Origin: Alphaproteobacteria bacterium
GTDB taxonomy: Bacteria > Pseudomonadota > Alphaproteobacteria > Micropepsales > Micropepsaceae
Length of the DNA stretch: 64,000 bases
Direction: 5' to 3'
Assembly: GCA_947462105.1 (NCBI GenBank)
Contig: CANHNJ010000003.1
Span: 81,516 to 145,515, forward strand
The position numbers were made by a program, and so were the translations under genes. Below the pieces are notes generated by a model. The model was not told the DNA's origin. It did not search any database and saw only the letters and a list, made by a program, of their open reading frames with translations. This document shows positions 1 through 9,542 of this stretch, one piece after another. Position 1 is the first letter of the stretch. Each line of letters opens with the position of its first letter.

Positions 1-111
1 CAGTGGCAGGTGACCGAAGGCCTGAAGGTCGGTGACAAGGTGATCGTGGAGGGCCTGGCCAAGGTACAGCCCGACATGCCCGTGGCGCCGCAGGAAATCG
101 CGAAGAAGTAG
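1..111 (+). CDS. RND efflux periplasmic adaptor subunit, C-terminal end only
   Basis: An open frame enters from the left edge and stops at TAG (109-111), leaving the last 36 codons. The residues around EGLKVGDKVIVEGLAKVQPD are the usual C-terminal turn of AcrA/MexA-type membrane-fusion proteins. The RND pump gene starts 11 bases later on the same strand, the normal adaptor-pump operon order. Such adaptors bridge the inner-membrane pump to the outer-membrane channel. Nothing can be said of the N-terminal part, which lies outside the window. Confidence 0.85.
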   Translation, partial: QWQVTEGLKVGDKVIVEGLAKVQPDMPVAPQEIAKK

Positions 112-122
112 GGCGAAAACAC

Positions 123-3100
123 ATGGGTTTCTCCCGCTTCTTCATCGACCGCCCGGTCTTTGCCTGGGTCATCGCGATCGTCACCATGCTGGCGGGCGGC
201 ATCGCCGCGCTGTCACTGCCGATCGAGCAATATCCCGACATCGCGCCGCCCGCGATCAGCATCAACGCCTTCTATCCCGGCGCCGATGCCCAGTCGCTGC
301 AGAACTCCGTCACCCAGGTGATCGAACAGCAGCTCAACGGCCTGGACAATTTGCTCTACTTCTCCGCCTCCTCCACAGCGGATGGCGCGGCGACCATCAC
401 CGCCACCTTCGCGGCGGGCACCGATCCCGACATCGCCCAGGTGCAGGTGCAGAACAAGGTGCAGTCGGCGGTGCCGCTGCTGCCGGCCGCCGTGCAACAG
501 CTCGGCGTGCGCGTCCAGAAGGCCCAGTCCAACTTTCTGATCGTGGTCGCGGTCTATGACGACACGGGCCGCTACAACAATGTCGACATTTCCGACTTCA
601 TCACCTCGCGCATGCAGGACCCGATCGGCCGCGCGTCCGGCGTCGGATCGACCCAGGTATTCGGCGGCCAGTACGCCATACGCATCTGGCTCGACCCCTA
701 CAAGCTGAAGAATTTCGGCCTGCAGCCATCGGACGTCACGGCGGCGGTGCAGACCCAGAACGTGCAGGTCTCGGCCGGCCAGATCGGCGCCCAGCCGACG
801 GTGAAGGACCAGGCGATCAACGCCACCGTCACCGCCCAGTCGCGCCTGCAAACACCGCAGCAGTTCCGCGACATCATCCTCAAGACCTCCACCAGCGGCG
901 CCGTCGTCAAGCTGGGCGATGTCGCCCGCATCGAGCTGGGCGCGGAAAGCTATGACCTGACCAGCCTGTTCAACGGCATGCCCGCCGCCGGTGTGGCGGT
1001 GATGCTGGCGCCAGGCGCCAACGCGCTGACCACTGTCGCCGCCGTCAAGGAGCGCGCCGAAGCCCTGCGCACCGCACTGCCGCCGGGCATGAAGATGAGC
1101 TATCCGGTGGACAACACCGACTTCATCCGCCTGTCGATCGAAGACGTCATCAAGACGCTGATCGAGGCGATCATCCTGGTCGTGCTGGTGATGTTCCTGT
1201 TCCTGCAGAACTGGCGTGCCACGCTGATTCCCGCCGTGGCGGTGCCGGTGGTGCTGCTGGGTACCTTCGGCATCCTGGCCATGTTCGGCTACACCATCAA
1301 TACGCTGACCCTGTTCGCGCTGGTGCTGGTGATCGGCCTGCTGGTCGATGACGCCATCGTCGTGGTCGAGAATGTCGAGCGCATCATGCACGAGGAGCAT
1401 CTTCCGCCCCGCGAGGCCACCCTCAAGAGCATGGAAGAAATCACCGGCGCCCTGATCGGCATCGGCCTGGTGCTGACGGCGGTGTTCCTGCCCATGGCCT
1501 TCTTCGGCGGCTCCACGGGCGTGATCTACCGCCAATTCTCCGTCACCATCGTCGCGGCCATGGTGCTGTCCATCCTGGTGGCGCTGATCCTGTCGCCGGC
1601 CCTGTGCGCCACGCTGCTCAAGCCCGTCGAGGAAGAGCAGAAGGCGATGGCCAAGCGCTGGTTCGGCTGGTTCAACAACGGCTTTGACAGTTTCCGCAAC
1701 TGGTATGGCCGCTGGCTGGCACGCTTCCTCAAGCACGCCTGGATCACAATGGCGGGGTTCGCCGCCATCGTGGCGGTGATGGCGCTGCTGTTCGTGCGCC
1801 TGCCCACCGGCTTCCTGCCCGACGAGGACCAGGGCTTCATCTTCAACCTGATCACCCTGCCCGCCGGCACCACCCAGCCCAAGACGCTGGAAGTGGCGCA
1901 GCAGGTGGCCAAGCACTACCTCGGCCAGGAAAAGGACAGTGTCGACTTCGTGTTCGCCGTGGCTGGCTTCTCCTATGCCGGCTCGGGCCAGAACACCGGC
2001 ATGGCCTTCACCCGCCTGAAGGATTGGAGCGAACGCAAGGGCGCGCAGACCCGCGCCCCCGCCATCGCCCAGCGCGCCAACATGAACTTCTTCTTCAACA
2101 TCCGCGACGCCCAGGTCTATGCCCTGGTGCCGCCGTCGGTGCAGGCGCTGGGCAACGCCACCGGCTTCGACATCCAGATGCAGGATCGCGGCAATGTCGG
2201 CCATGCCGGCCTGATCGCGGCCCGCAACCAGCTCCTGGGCCTTGCGGCGCAGGACCCCATGCTGGCTGGCGTGCGCCCCAACAGCCTGGACGATACGCCC
2301 CAGCTGCATATCGATATTGACCAGGCCAAGGCCGGTACGCTGGGCGTGCGCCTGGCGGACATCAACCAGACCCTCAGCGCCGCCTGGGGCTCGAACTACA
2401 TCAACGACTTTGTCGATCGTGGCCGCGTCAAGCGCGTCTACATGCAGGGCGATGCGCCCTATCGCATGACGCCGCAGGACCTGGACCGCTGGCATGTGCG
2501 CGCCACCAATGGCGCGATGGTGCCGTTCTCGTCCTTCGCCACGGCGCGCTGGACGATCGGACCGGCGGCGCTCAACCGCTACAACGGCCTGCCCTCGATC
2601 CAGATCCAGGGCGCGGGCGCGCCCGGCGTCAGCTCGGGCACTGCGCTGAAGGAGCTCGACAAGCTGTTCCAGCAACTGCCCAAGGAAGTGGGCTACGAAC
2701 TGACCGGCCTCTCCTTCGAGGAGCAGGCGGCCGGTTCGCAGGCACCGCTGCTCTATGGCCTCTCCATCCTGGTCATCTATCTCTGCCTCGCCGCCCTGTA
2801 TGAAAGCTGGGCAATACCGATGTCGGTAATGCTGGTGATCCCGCTGGGCGTGATCGGCGCCCTGCTCGCCACCTACGCGCGCGGCCTGTTCAACGACATC
2901 TACTTCCAGGTCGGCCTACTCACCACCATCGGACTGTCGGCCAAGAACGCCATCCTGATCGTGGAGTTCGCGGTGGATGCCGAAAAGCGCGGCGCCACGG
3001 CCTGGGACGCGGCGATGGAAGCGGCGCGCCTGCGCCTGCGCCCCATCCTGATGACCTCGATCGCCTTCATCGCGGGCGTCATGCCGCTGGCGCTGGCGAA

Positions 3101-3236
3101 CGGCGCGGGTGCCGGCAGCCAGAACGCCATCGGCACCGGCGTGACGGGCGGCATGATTTCCGCCACCATCCTCGCCATCTTCTTCGTGCCGGTGTTCTTC
3201 CTGCTGGTAAACACCAAGCTGCAGAAGCACAAGTAA
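123..3236 (+). CDS. RND multidrug efflux pump, inner-membrane transporter (AcrB/MexB-like, HAE1)
   Basis: This 1037-residue protein has the family length and layout: a first membrane helix at about 10-28, a large periplasmic loop, helices at about 340-500, a second periplasmic loop and a final helix bundle. The proton-relay pair is visible in GLLVDDAIVVVENVER near residue 405 and the partner lysine in GLSAKNAILIVEF near 940. It should be a proton-driven trimeric exporter of hydrophobic compounds working with the adaptor just upstream. The first residues MGFSRFFIDRPVFAWV are the classic HAE1 start. Substrates cannot be read from sequence. No outer-membrane channel gene follows, so that partner is probably encoded elsewhere. 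Confidence 0.95.
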   Translation: MGFSRFFIDRPVFAWVIAIVTMLAGGIAALSLPIEQYPDIAPPAISINAFYPGADAQSLQNSVTQVIEQQLNGLDNLLYFSASSTADGAATITATFAAGTDPDIAQVQVQNKVQSAVPLLPAAVQQLGVRVQKAQSNFLIVVAVYDDTGRYNNVDISDFITSRMQDPIGRASGVGSTQVFGGQYAIRIWLDPYKLKNFGLQPSDVTAAVQTQNVQVSAGQIGAQPTVKDQAINATVTAQSRLQTPQQFRDIILKTSTSGAVVKLGDVARIELGAESYDLTSLFNGMPAAGVAVMLAPGANALTTVAAVKERAEALRTALPPGMKMSYPVDNTDFIRLSIEDVIKTLIEAIILVVLVMFLFLQNWRATLIPAVAVPVVLLGTFGILAMFGYTINTLTLFALVLVIGLLVDDAIVVVENVERIMHEEHLPPREATLKSMEEITGALIGIGLVLTAVFLPMAFFGGSTGVIYRQFSVTIVAAMVLSILVALILSPALCATLLKPVEEEQKAMAKRWFGWFNNGFDSFRNWYGRWLARFLKHAWITMAGFAAIVAVMALLFVRLPTGFLPDEDQGFIFNLITLPAGTTQPKTLEVAQQVAKHYLGQEKDSVDFVFAVAGFSYAGSGQNTGMAFTRLKDWSERKGAQTRAPAIAQRANMNFFFNIRDAQVYALVPPSVQALGNATGFDIQMQDRGNVGHAGLIAARNQLLGLAAQDPMLAGVRPNSLDDTPQLHIDIDQAKAGTLGVRLADINQTLSAAWGSNYINDFVDRGRVKRVYMQGDAPYRMTPQDLDRWHVRATNGAMVPFSSFATARWTIGPAALNRYNGLPSIQIQGAGAPGVSSGTALKELDKLFQQLPKEVGYELTGLSFEEQAAGSQAPLLYGLSILVIYLCLAALYESWAIPMSVMLVIPLGVIGALLATYARGLFNDIYFQVGLLTTIGLSAKNAILIVEFAVDAEKRGATAWDAAMEAARLRLRPILMTSIAFIAGVMPLALANGAGAGSQNAIGTGVTGGMISATILAIFFVPVFFLLVNTKLQKHK

Positions 3237-3251
3237 ACGCGATACAAGCGC

Positions 3252-3290
3252 AAAAAGGCCCGACTCCCGAAAGGAAGGCGGGCCTTTTCT
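3252..3290 (+). terminator. Rho-independent terminator after the RND pump
   Basis: A perfect 10-bp stem (AAAAGGCCCG with CGGGCCTTTT) closes a 16-base loop. It lies 16 bases after the pump stop. The A and T tracts on either side let it work in both directions, so it may also terminate ppc, which converges on it from the right. Confidence 0.85.
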
Positions 3291-3302
3291 TTGGCGTGAC
3301 GG

Positions 3303-5963
3303 TCAGCCCGAATTGCGCAAGCCGGCCGAGACGCCGTTGATCGACATGTGAATGCCGCGATGGATTTCCTCGCTCTCGTCGCCTGCACGGCGGCGGCGCA
3401 GCAGGTTGATCTGCAAATGGCCAAGGGCATTGACGTAAGGCAGGCGCCGGTTGATCGATTCCGCCAGACTGGGATTCTTTTCCAGCACCTGCTTCTGCCC
3501 GCTGATCGCCAGCACCGCCGCATGGGTCGCATTCCATTCCGCCTCGATGCGGCCGAAAACGCTATCGGCCAGGGCGCGATCTTCCACCAGACCGGCATAC
3601 TGCTTCGCCAGGGCCATGCTCGACTTGGCCAGCACCATTTCCATGTTGGCGATGGTGGTGCGGAAGAAGGGCGACACTTCGTAGATAGCCCGCAGCTTGT
3701 CGAGCCCGACCTGGTGCGCCGCTGTGCCAAAGCCGAACCAGCCCGGCAGCATCACGCGGGCCTGCGACCAGGAGAACACCCAGGGAATGGCCCGCAGGTC
3801 CTCGATGGCGCCCGACTTGCTGCGCGAGGCAGGGCGGCTGCCGATCTTGAGATCGGCGATTTCTGGCAGCGGCGTGGACTGGCGGAAATAGACTTCGAAG
3901 CCCGGCGTCTCATAGACCAGGCCGCGATAATGCTTGAAGGCCGCCAGGCTCAGCGCTGCAAGATCAGCGGCGCCCTGCGTGTCGGCGGCATCGCCACCCG
4001 GCTCGAGTTCGGCCAGCAGGTTGGCGACCACGATGGTTTCCAGGCTGGCGCGGCCCATATCGGGGTCGCCATACTTGCTCGACACCACTTCGCCCTGTTC
4101 GGTGATGCGCAGGCCCAGCGCCGAGGCGCCCTGCGGCAGCGCGCGGACCGCGTCATAGCTGGAACCGCCGCCGCGGCCCACCGCGCCGCCACGGCCATGG
4201 AAAAAGCGCATGCGAATGCCCGCCTCCTGCCCCAACGCCACCAGCCGGGCGATGCCCATGCGGATTTCCCAGTTGGAGGTGACATAACCGCCATCCTTGT
4301 TGCTGTCGGAATAGCCAATCATCACTTCTTGCAGATTGTCTTGTGCGCCCAGCATGGCGCGTACCAGCGGATGGGCGAAATATTTCCGCATTACCGTCTC
4401 GCTCTCGCGCAGGTCGGTCACGGTTTCGAACAGCGGCACGATGCGCAGGGACGCCCTGGGCGGATTGCCCGGCACAAGCAGCCCGGCCTCCTTCATCAGG
4501 ATAGCGGTTTCCAGCATGTCAGAAACACTGGCCGCCTTGGAGATGACGTAGTTGGCCACTGCGCCATCGCCGAAGCGGCGCTTCAGCAAGGCGGCACGAT
4601 CGGCGATCTCCAGCTCGCGCAGGGTTTCGGCGGTGTATTCGGCATACGGCGAACGCAGCGGGCGCGGGCTGGCAAGCTCGGTCAGCAGCACATTTACCCG
4701 CGCCTCTTCATCCAGGTCGAGATAGTTGGACACCACCTTGGCGGCCGCCAGCAGCTCGGCCACGGCGCGCTCATGCACGTCCGAATTCTGACGCACATCC
4801 ATCGCCGCCAGATGGAAGCCAAACGCGCCCACCGCCTCGCGCAATTCTGTCAGGCGGCCTTCCGCCAGGTCGGCATCGCCATTCTCGCGCAGCGACTGGA
4901 TGATCACGTCGAGGTCGGCAATGAAGGCTTCCGGCGTTTCATAGGCGGTCGCAACGAAGCGCGCCGGATTCTTGGGGCCGTCACCCAGCAGCGCGACACG
5001 GGTCGCAGCCATGCGGGCATAGCAGGTGATCAGGGCGCGGCGGTAGGGTTCGTCCGCTTGCTGCGCCGAGGTATGTTCCAGCGGCGCGCGCAGAGCCTTC
5101 AGCGCATCACTGGTGGAGACGAGGTCGTCGGAAACCGCCAGCTCCACACCCAGGCCGTGGATTTCCGTCAGATAATGGGTCAGCACCGCTTCGGACTGGT
5201 TGCGCACCGCATAGTCCAGCGTTTCCGCCGAGACGAAGGGATTGCCGTCGCGGTCGCCGCCCACCCAGGAACCGGGACGCAGGAAAGCCGCCGGCGTCTG
5301 CAGACCGAACAGCCGGGCCACCTTGCGCTGCACGATGGGGACCTGGCCGATGAAGGTGCTGCGGAAGACCGACAGCGCATTCTTGATCTCGTCGGTGACA
5401 TGGATGCGGATGGAACGCAGCATGCGCGTCTGCCACAGGATGCGAATCTCGCGCTTCAGGCGCGCATCCACCTCTGCCTCGCACCAGGGCTGGCGCGCCT
5501 GCAACAGCGATGAGATGGCAGCATCGCGATCCAGGATGGATTTGCGCCGCACCTCGGTGGGATGGGCAGTGAGCACGGGCGCCAGCAGCGCCTCGCGCAG
5601 GAAGGCACGCGCCTTTGCGGCATCCACGCGTCCTGCCACTTCCTCCACCTGCACCGAACGCGCCTGTCGCGCTTCGGCGCGCAGGACATGATCGTCGGCG
5701 ATATTGGCAAGCTGGGAGAAGATCGTGAAGGCCCGGATCAGCAGCAGCAGGTCATCCTCGGGCACCTCCGCGATGCGCCCGCCCAAGGCCGTAAGGCTGG
5801 CGCCGCTGCGATAGTCGCCGATGGACTGGCGCCGCACATCCTCGATCAAGCCCAGGGTGGCGGCCCCATGCTGCTCGCTGATCACTTCGCCCAGAAGGCG
5901 GCCCAGCAGACGGATGTCGGGAGGGCTCTTGAGCCCGGCGGTGGCGGCAGAAGGAGCGTTCAT
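3303..5963 (-). CDS. ppc: phosphoenolpyruvate carboxylase
   Basis: This cytoplasmic enzyme adds bicarbonate to phosphoenolpyruvate to give oxaloacetate, refilling the TCA cycle. The protein is 886 residues. Catalytic motifs are visible in order: LTAHPTEVRRKS with the essential His near residue 134, GGDRDGNPF, MIGYSDSNKDGG, and the glycine-rich loop FHGRGGAVGRGGG. The C-terminus ends GLRNSG, close to the usual NTG ending. The start at 5963 (MNAPSAATAG) gives a normal short N-terminal leader. It is a single gene, converging with the RND operon and divergent from the secreted hydrolase. Confidence 0.96.
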   Translation of the reverse strand: MNAPSAATAGLKSPPDIRLLGRLLGEVISEQHGAATLGLIEDVRRQSIGDYRSGASLTALGGRIAEVPEDDLLLLIRAFTIFSQLANIADDHVLRAEARQARSVQVEEVAGRVDAAKARAFLREALLAPVLTAHPTEVRRKSILDRDAAISSLLQARQPWCEAEVDARLKREIRILWQTRMLRSIRIHVTDEIKNALSVFRSTFIGQVPIVQRKVARLFGLQTPAAFLRPGSWVGGDRDGNPFVSAETLDYAVRNQSEAVLTHYLTEIHGLGVELAVSDDLVSTSDALKALRAPLEHTSAQQADEPYRRALITCYARMAATRVALLGDGPKNPARFVATAYETPEAFIADLDVIIQSLRENGDADLAEGRLTELREAVGAFGFHLAAMDVRQNSDVHERAVAELLAAAKVVSNYLDLDEEARVNVLLTELASPRPLRSPYAEYTAETLRELEIADRAALLKRRFGDGAVANYVISKAASVSDMLETAILMKEAGLLVPGNPPRASLRIVPLFETVTDLRESETVMRKYFAHPLVRAMLGAQDNLQEVMIGYSDSNKDGGYVTSNWEIRMGIARLVALGQEAGIRMRFFHGRGGAVGRGGGSSYDAVRALPQGASALGLRITEQGEVVSSKYGDPDMGRASLETIVVANLLAELEPGGDAADTQGAADLAALSLAAFKHYRGLVYETPGFEVYFRQSTPLPEIADLKIGSRPASRSKSGAIEDLRAIPWVFSWSQARVMLPGWFGFGTAAHQVGLDKLRAIYEVSPFFRTTIANMEMVLAKSSMALAKQYAGLVEDRALADSVFGRIEAEWNATHAAVLAISGQKQVLEKNPSLAESINRRLPYVNALGHLQINLLRRRRAGDESEEIHRGIHMSINGVSAGLRNSG

Positions 5964-6078
5964 GGGTAGATTATTGCACCTGCGAAATCACCTGTCACCG
6001 GGGCACTGGGGCTGTCCGGAGCCAGGCCGCTGGGCTTAAGCTGCCGGCAACAACACAGACAATATGGGGAGAGACGAC

Positions 6079-7200
6079 ATGAAGAAGAGCTGGTTGATCC
6101 TGGCCGGACTGGCGCTGGCCGCCACACCCGCCATGGCACAGAACAAGCCACGCATTTTGAGCGTCGATCATCATACCAGCGTCGTCTCGGCCGCACCCGC
6201 AGCGCTGGGGCGAACCATGCAGCTATATCTGCGCGAGCGCATCCGTGCCGGCGCCAAGCCCGATCCCGCCAAGCTGGTGCTGTTCGTGCATGGCGCGGGT
6301 ACCCCCGCCGAAGTCAGCTTTGACGTGCCATATTCCACCTATAGCTGGATGGCCTACCTAGCCGAGGCCGGCTACGACGTTTTCTCGGTGGACATGGAAG
6401 GCTATGGCCGTTCGCAACGTCCCGCCGCCTTCGCCGACAGGTGCAATCTTTCGGACGCACAGCGCGAACAACACAAGGCGCCCGCCGATTGCAAGCGCAG
6501 CCATGAAGGCGGCTCCACCTCGCTGGTCTCCGACTGGAACGACATCACCGCAGCGGTGAACTACATCACCCGCCTGCGCGGCGGCACGAAGGTTTCGCTG
6601 GTGGGCTGGTCGCAGGGCGGCCCGCGCACCGGCGGCTGGGCCGCGCTCAATCCGCAACGCGTCAACCGGCTGGTGGTGCTGGCGCCTGCCTATAACCGTG
6701 CCGCCGGTCAGTTGCCCGCAGCAGGCGCGGGTCGCGGCGCGGCGCCGAACATCGCCGCCTTCAACACCCAGAGCGAGGAAGAGTTCACCGCCAACTGGGA
6801 CCGGCAGGCACCCTGCACTGGCCAGTATGAACCGGCGGCGAAGCAATCGGTGTGGCGCGAGATGCTGGCCTCCGATCCGGTCGGTGCGAAATGGACGCCC
6901 GCAGGTCGCCGCGCGCCTGTCACCGCTGCCAGCGCCAGCTGGACCACCGACTTGGTGCGCAACATGAAAATTCCCACCCTGATGGCGGTGGGCGTGCATG
7001 ACGGCCAGGTCAACCCGCAGAATGTGCGCAACCTGTACGAGGATATCGGTGGCGATAAGGCCTTTGTGGAGCTGGCCTGCTCATCCCACAACGCCATGTG
7101 GGAAAAGAACCACCTGCTGCTCTTCGCGGCCTCGCGCGAGTGGCTCGACAAGGGAACCGTCAACGGTCAGAAAAACGTCATGCTGAAAATGGGAGAGTAA
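6079..7200 (+). CDS. secreted alpha/beta hydrolase, substrate unknown
   Basis: The start at 6079 was preferred over an ATG at 6064 because it has a GGGGAGA ribosome site just upstream and opens a clean signal peptide (MKKSWLILAGLALAATPAMA, cut before Gln21). The mature protein has the alpha/beta-hydrolase fold: an oxyanion-hole turn FVHGAG near 70, the nucleophile elbow GWSQGG with Ser178, an acid in GVHDG, and a late His region (WEKNH). It is about 373 residues and likely periplasmic. A lid-like Gly/Ala-rich insert (AAGAGRGAAP) lies around residue 215. Substrate and pathway cannot be inferred; the neighbours are unrelated. Confidence 0.8.
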   Translation: MKKSWLILAGLALAATPAMAQNKPRILSVDHHTSVVSAAPAALGRTMQLYLRERIRAGAKPDPAKLVLFVHGAGTPAEVSFDVPYSTYSWMAYLAEAGYDVFSVDMEGYGRSQRPAAFADRCNLSDAQREQHKAPADCKRSHEGGSTSLVSDWNDITAAVNYITRLRGGTKVSLVGWSQGGPRTGGWAALNPQRVNRLVVLAPAYNRAAGQLPAAGAGRGAAPNIAAFNTQSEEEFTANWDRQAPCTGQYEPAAKQSVWREMLASDPVGAKWTPAGRRAPVTAASASWTTDLVRNMKIPTLMAVGVHDGQVNPQNVRNLYEDIGGDKAFVELACSSHNAMWEKNHLLLFAASREWLDKGTVNGQKNVMLKMGE

Positions 7201-7234
7201 GCGTTATAGCTTTCACACCTTGCCCGGAGTTCCC

Positions 7235-7993
7235 ATGACCAGAAATTTCTTCTGGTACGACGTCATGACCACCGACACGGCGGCAGCGACGAAATTCTAT
7301 GTCGATGTGGTGGGCTGGGTGCCACAGCAGACGGGCACGCCTGGCTACACCGCTCTTTCCCTTGATGGTGTCGGCGTGGCGGGCCTGATGGCGGTGCCGG
7401 AAGACGCCGCCGCGATGGGCGCGCGGCCCGCCTGGATGGGCTACATCCATGTCGCCGATGTTCCCGCCATGATGGAAGCCATTCGCGCAGCGGGCGGCAA
7501 GATCTGGAAGGGGCCGGTGACGATCGAAGGTGTCATCACGTTCGCGGTCGTGTCCGACCCGCAAGGCGCGGGCTTCCTGATCGCCACGCCCCTGATCAAG
7601 GACGCGCCGCCGCGCCCCGCGCCCAAATCGCCCGGCACCATCGGCTGGCATGAACTCTACGCCACCGACTGGAACGCCGTATGGCCCTTCTATGAGAAGC
7701 TGTTCGGCTGGACCAAGACCACCGCCGTGAACATGGGGCCGATGGGCACCTAACAGCTTTTCTCGGCAGGCGACGGCGATATCGGCGGCATGATGAACCG
7801 CCCGGCGCAGGCGCCGATGGCCTATTGGAACTACTATATCGTCGTGCCTTCGGTCGAAGCGGCGGACAGGAAGATCGCGGCCGGCGGTGGCCAGATCGTG
7901 GTTCCGCCCATGCAGGTGCCGAGCGGCGGCTGGGTCCTGCAGGCGATGGACCCGCAAGGTGCTGTTTTTGCTCTGACTTCTGCACAGAAATAG
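7235..7993 (+). pseudogene. two-domain VOC (glyoxalase-fold) protein interrupted by an in-frame TAA
   Basis: Reading from ATG 7235 gives one full VOC domain (NFFWYDVMTTDTAAATKFY) and the start of a second (WHELYATDWNAVWPFYEKLFGW), then TAA at 7751-7753, codon 173. The same frame continues without shift to TAG at 7993 and completes the second domain (NYYIVVPSVEAADRKIAAGG). The residues around the stop, GPMGT-stop-QLFSAGDG, match the family motif GTYQ(I/L)F, so the stop sits where tyrosine is expected. The whole frame would be 252 residues, normal for two-domain VOC proteins. It is either a nonsense mutant, a sequence error or a suppressed stop. VOC proteins bind a metal and small ligands; the substrate is unknown. 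Confidence 0.85.
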
Positions 7994-8025
7994 CGCCGTC
8001 ACGGCTTTTCGGCTAGAAGCGGGCG

Positions 8026-8571
8026 ATGCGCGCCCTGCTCATTGCTGCCTTCCTGCTTTGCACCACGCCCGCCTTCGCGGCCGATCCCGCGCTCACGCCT
8101 GCGGCGAGCCAGGCCTATCTGACGAACAATGCGCGCCAGCCCGGTGTCAGCGTGCGGCCCAGCGGCCTGCAGGTGCGCATCCTGCGAACCGGTGTTGGCC
8201 GCCGCTTCACGCCCGGCGACGCGCTGCAGATCTATTACACGGCCAAGCTGATCAACGGCACGATGGTGGACGGCACCACGCCCGGTCTTCCCGCACCCAT
8301 CGAACCGGCCCAAACACTGAAGGGCCTGGGCGAAGGCCTGGCCGCCATGCGTGAAGGCGACCGCTGGGAGCTGACGTTGCCGCCGTCGCTGGCCTTCGGC
8401 GCCAAGGGCGCCAACAGCGGCGCGGTGCCGCCGGACCAGGCAATGATCTTCGATGTCACCGTCGCGTCGGTCACGCCCGCCGCCCGCGCTGTGGCTGGTG
8501 GACCCAATAGCGGCTTCGGCGTCACCGCGCGCAATGGCGAGACCCGCGCCTTCTGGGCGATCCAGCCGTGA
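8026..8571 (+). CDS. FKBP-type peptidyl-prolyl cis-trans isomerase, exported
   Basis: The 181-residue protein opens with a signal peptide (MRALLIAAFLLCTTPAFA) and carries one FKBP domain at about residues 45-150 (VGRRFTPGDALQIYYTAKLINGTMVDGT, in two parts; LPPSLAFGAKG). FKBP enzymes speed proline isomerisation during folding, here probably in the periplasm. Its stop overlaps the GTG start of dusA by four bases (GTGA), so the two are probably translated in a coupled way although functionally unrelated. Confidence 0.87.
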   Translation: MRALLIAAFLLCTTPAFAADPALTPAASQAYLTNNARQPGVSVRPSGLQVRILRTGVGRRFTPGDALQIYYTAKLINGTMVDGTTPGLPAPIEPAQTLKGLGEGLAAMREGDRWELTLPPSLAFGAKGANSGAVPPDQAMIFDVTVASVTPAARAVAGGPNSGFGVTARNGETRAFWAIQP

Positions 8572-9542
8572 CGCCGCATCGCTTTTCCGTCGCGCCGATG
8601 ATGGACTGGACCGACAGCCCCTGCCGGGTGCTGCACCGGGCGCTGACACGCCATGCCCTGCTCTATACCGAGATGGTGACGGCCGAAGCGGTGCTGCATG
8701 GCGACCGCCAGCGCCTGCTGGGCTTCGAGCCTGCCGAGCATCCGCTGGCGCTGCAGACGGGCGGCAGCGATCCGGCCAGACTGGCCCAGACCGCGAAGAT
8801 TGCCGAGGATTTCGGCTATGACGAAGTAAACCTGAATGTCGGCTGTCCGTCGGACCGGGTGCAGTCGGGCCGCTTCGGCGCCTGCCTGATGCGCGAACCC
8901 ATGCTGGTGGCCGACTGCATGGCGGCGATGAAGAACGCGGTTGCCATCCCCGTGACCGTGAAGTGCCGCATCGGCGTCGACAACCAGGACCCGGAAGTGT
9001 CGCTGCGGGCGCTGGTGCAGGCATGCGCCGCCGCCGGCGTGACCCATTTCACCATCCATGCCCGCAAGGCCTGGCTGGAAGGCCTGTCGCCCAAGGAAAA
9101 CCGCGATGTGCCGCCGCTGGATTACGACCTGGTCTATCGCGTCAAGCGCGAAAATCCGCACCTGACCATCAGCATCAATGGCGGCATCGAAACGCTGGAG
9201 CAGGCGCAAGCGCATCTGGCCCATGTCGATGGCGTGATGCTGGGCCGCGCCGCCTACCAGAACCCTGCCCTGCTGGCGCAGGTCGATGCCCACATCTTCG
9301 GTGGTGACGCCGTGGCGCTGGACGATGCGGTGGCGGTCTATTGCGAGCATGTGGAACGCGCACTGGCACGGGGCATGCGCCTGCACACGCTGGTCAAGCC
9401 GATGCTGGGCCTGTTCAACGGGCGGCCCGGCGCACGCCAGTTCCGCCGCCATCTCAGCGAGAATGCCGTGCGCGATGGCGCCGGCATCACCGTGTTGCGC
9501 GAGGCGCTGGCGCTGGTACGCCCGGCCCGCGCGGCTGCCTGA
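8568..9542 (+). CDS. dusA: tRNA-dihydrouridine synthase DusA
   Basis: This flavoprotein reduces uridines in the D-loop of tRNA. The 324-residue protein shows the FMN-barrel start FSVAPMMDWTDSPCR, the motif NLNVGCPSDRVQSGRFGACLM with the catalytic cysteine, TVKCRIG and INGGI, typical of the DusA branch. Translation starts at GTG 8568 overlapping the FKBP stop; no better ATG lies upstream. It converges on the cupin gene, whose stop codon abuts directly. Confidence 0.93.
   Translation: MTPHRFSVAPMMDWTDSPCRVLHRALTRHALLYTEMVTAEAVLHGDRQRLLGFEPAEHPLALQTGGSDPARLAQTAKIAEDFGYDEVNLNVGCPSDRVQSGRFGACLMREPMLVADCMAAMKNAVAIPVTVKCRIGVDNQDPEVSLRALVQACAAAGVTHFTIHARKAWLEGLSPKENRDVPPLDYDLVYRVKRENPHLTISINGGIETLEQAQAHLAHVDGVMLGRAAYQNPALLAQVDAHIFGGDAVALDDAVAVYCEHVERALARGMRLHTLVKPMLGLFNGRPGARQFRRHLSENAVRDGAGITVLREALALVRPARAAA

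Noticed and set aside
213..2675. Very long open frame on the minus strand opposite the RND pump
   Set aside because: Composition (runs of His, Arg, Gly, Gln) is that of an antisense shadow in GC-rich DNA, and the plus strand codes a full pump.
3348..5513. 721-codon plus-strand frame opposite ppc
   Set aside because: Antisense shadow; ppc motifs on the minus strand are complete.
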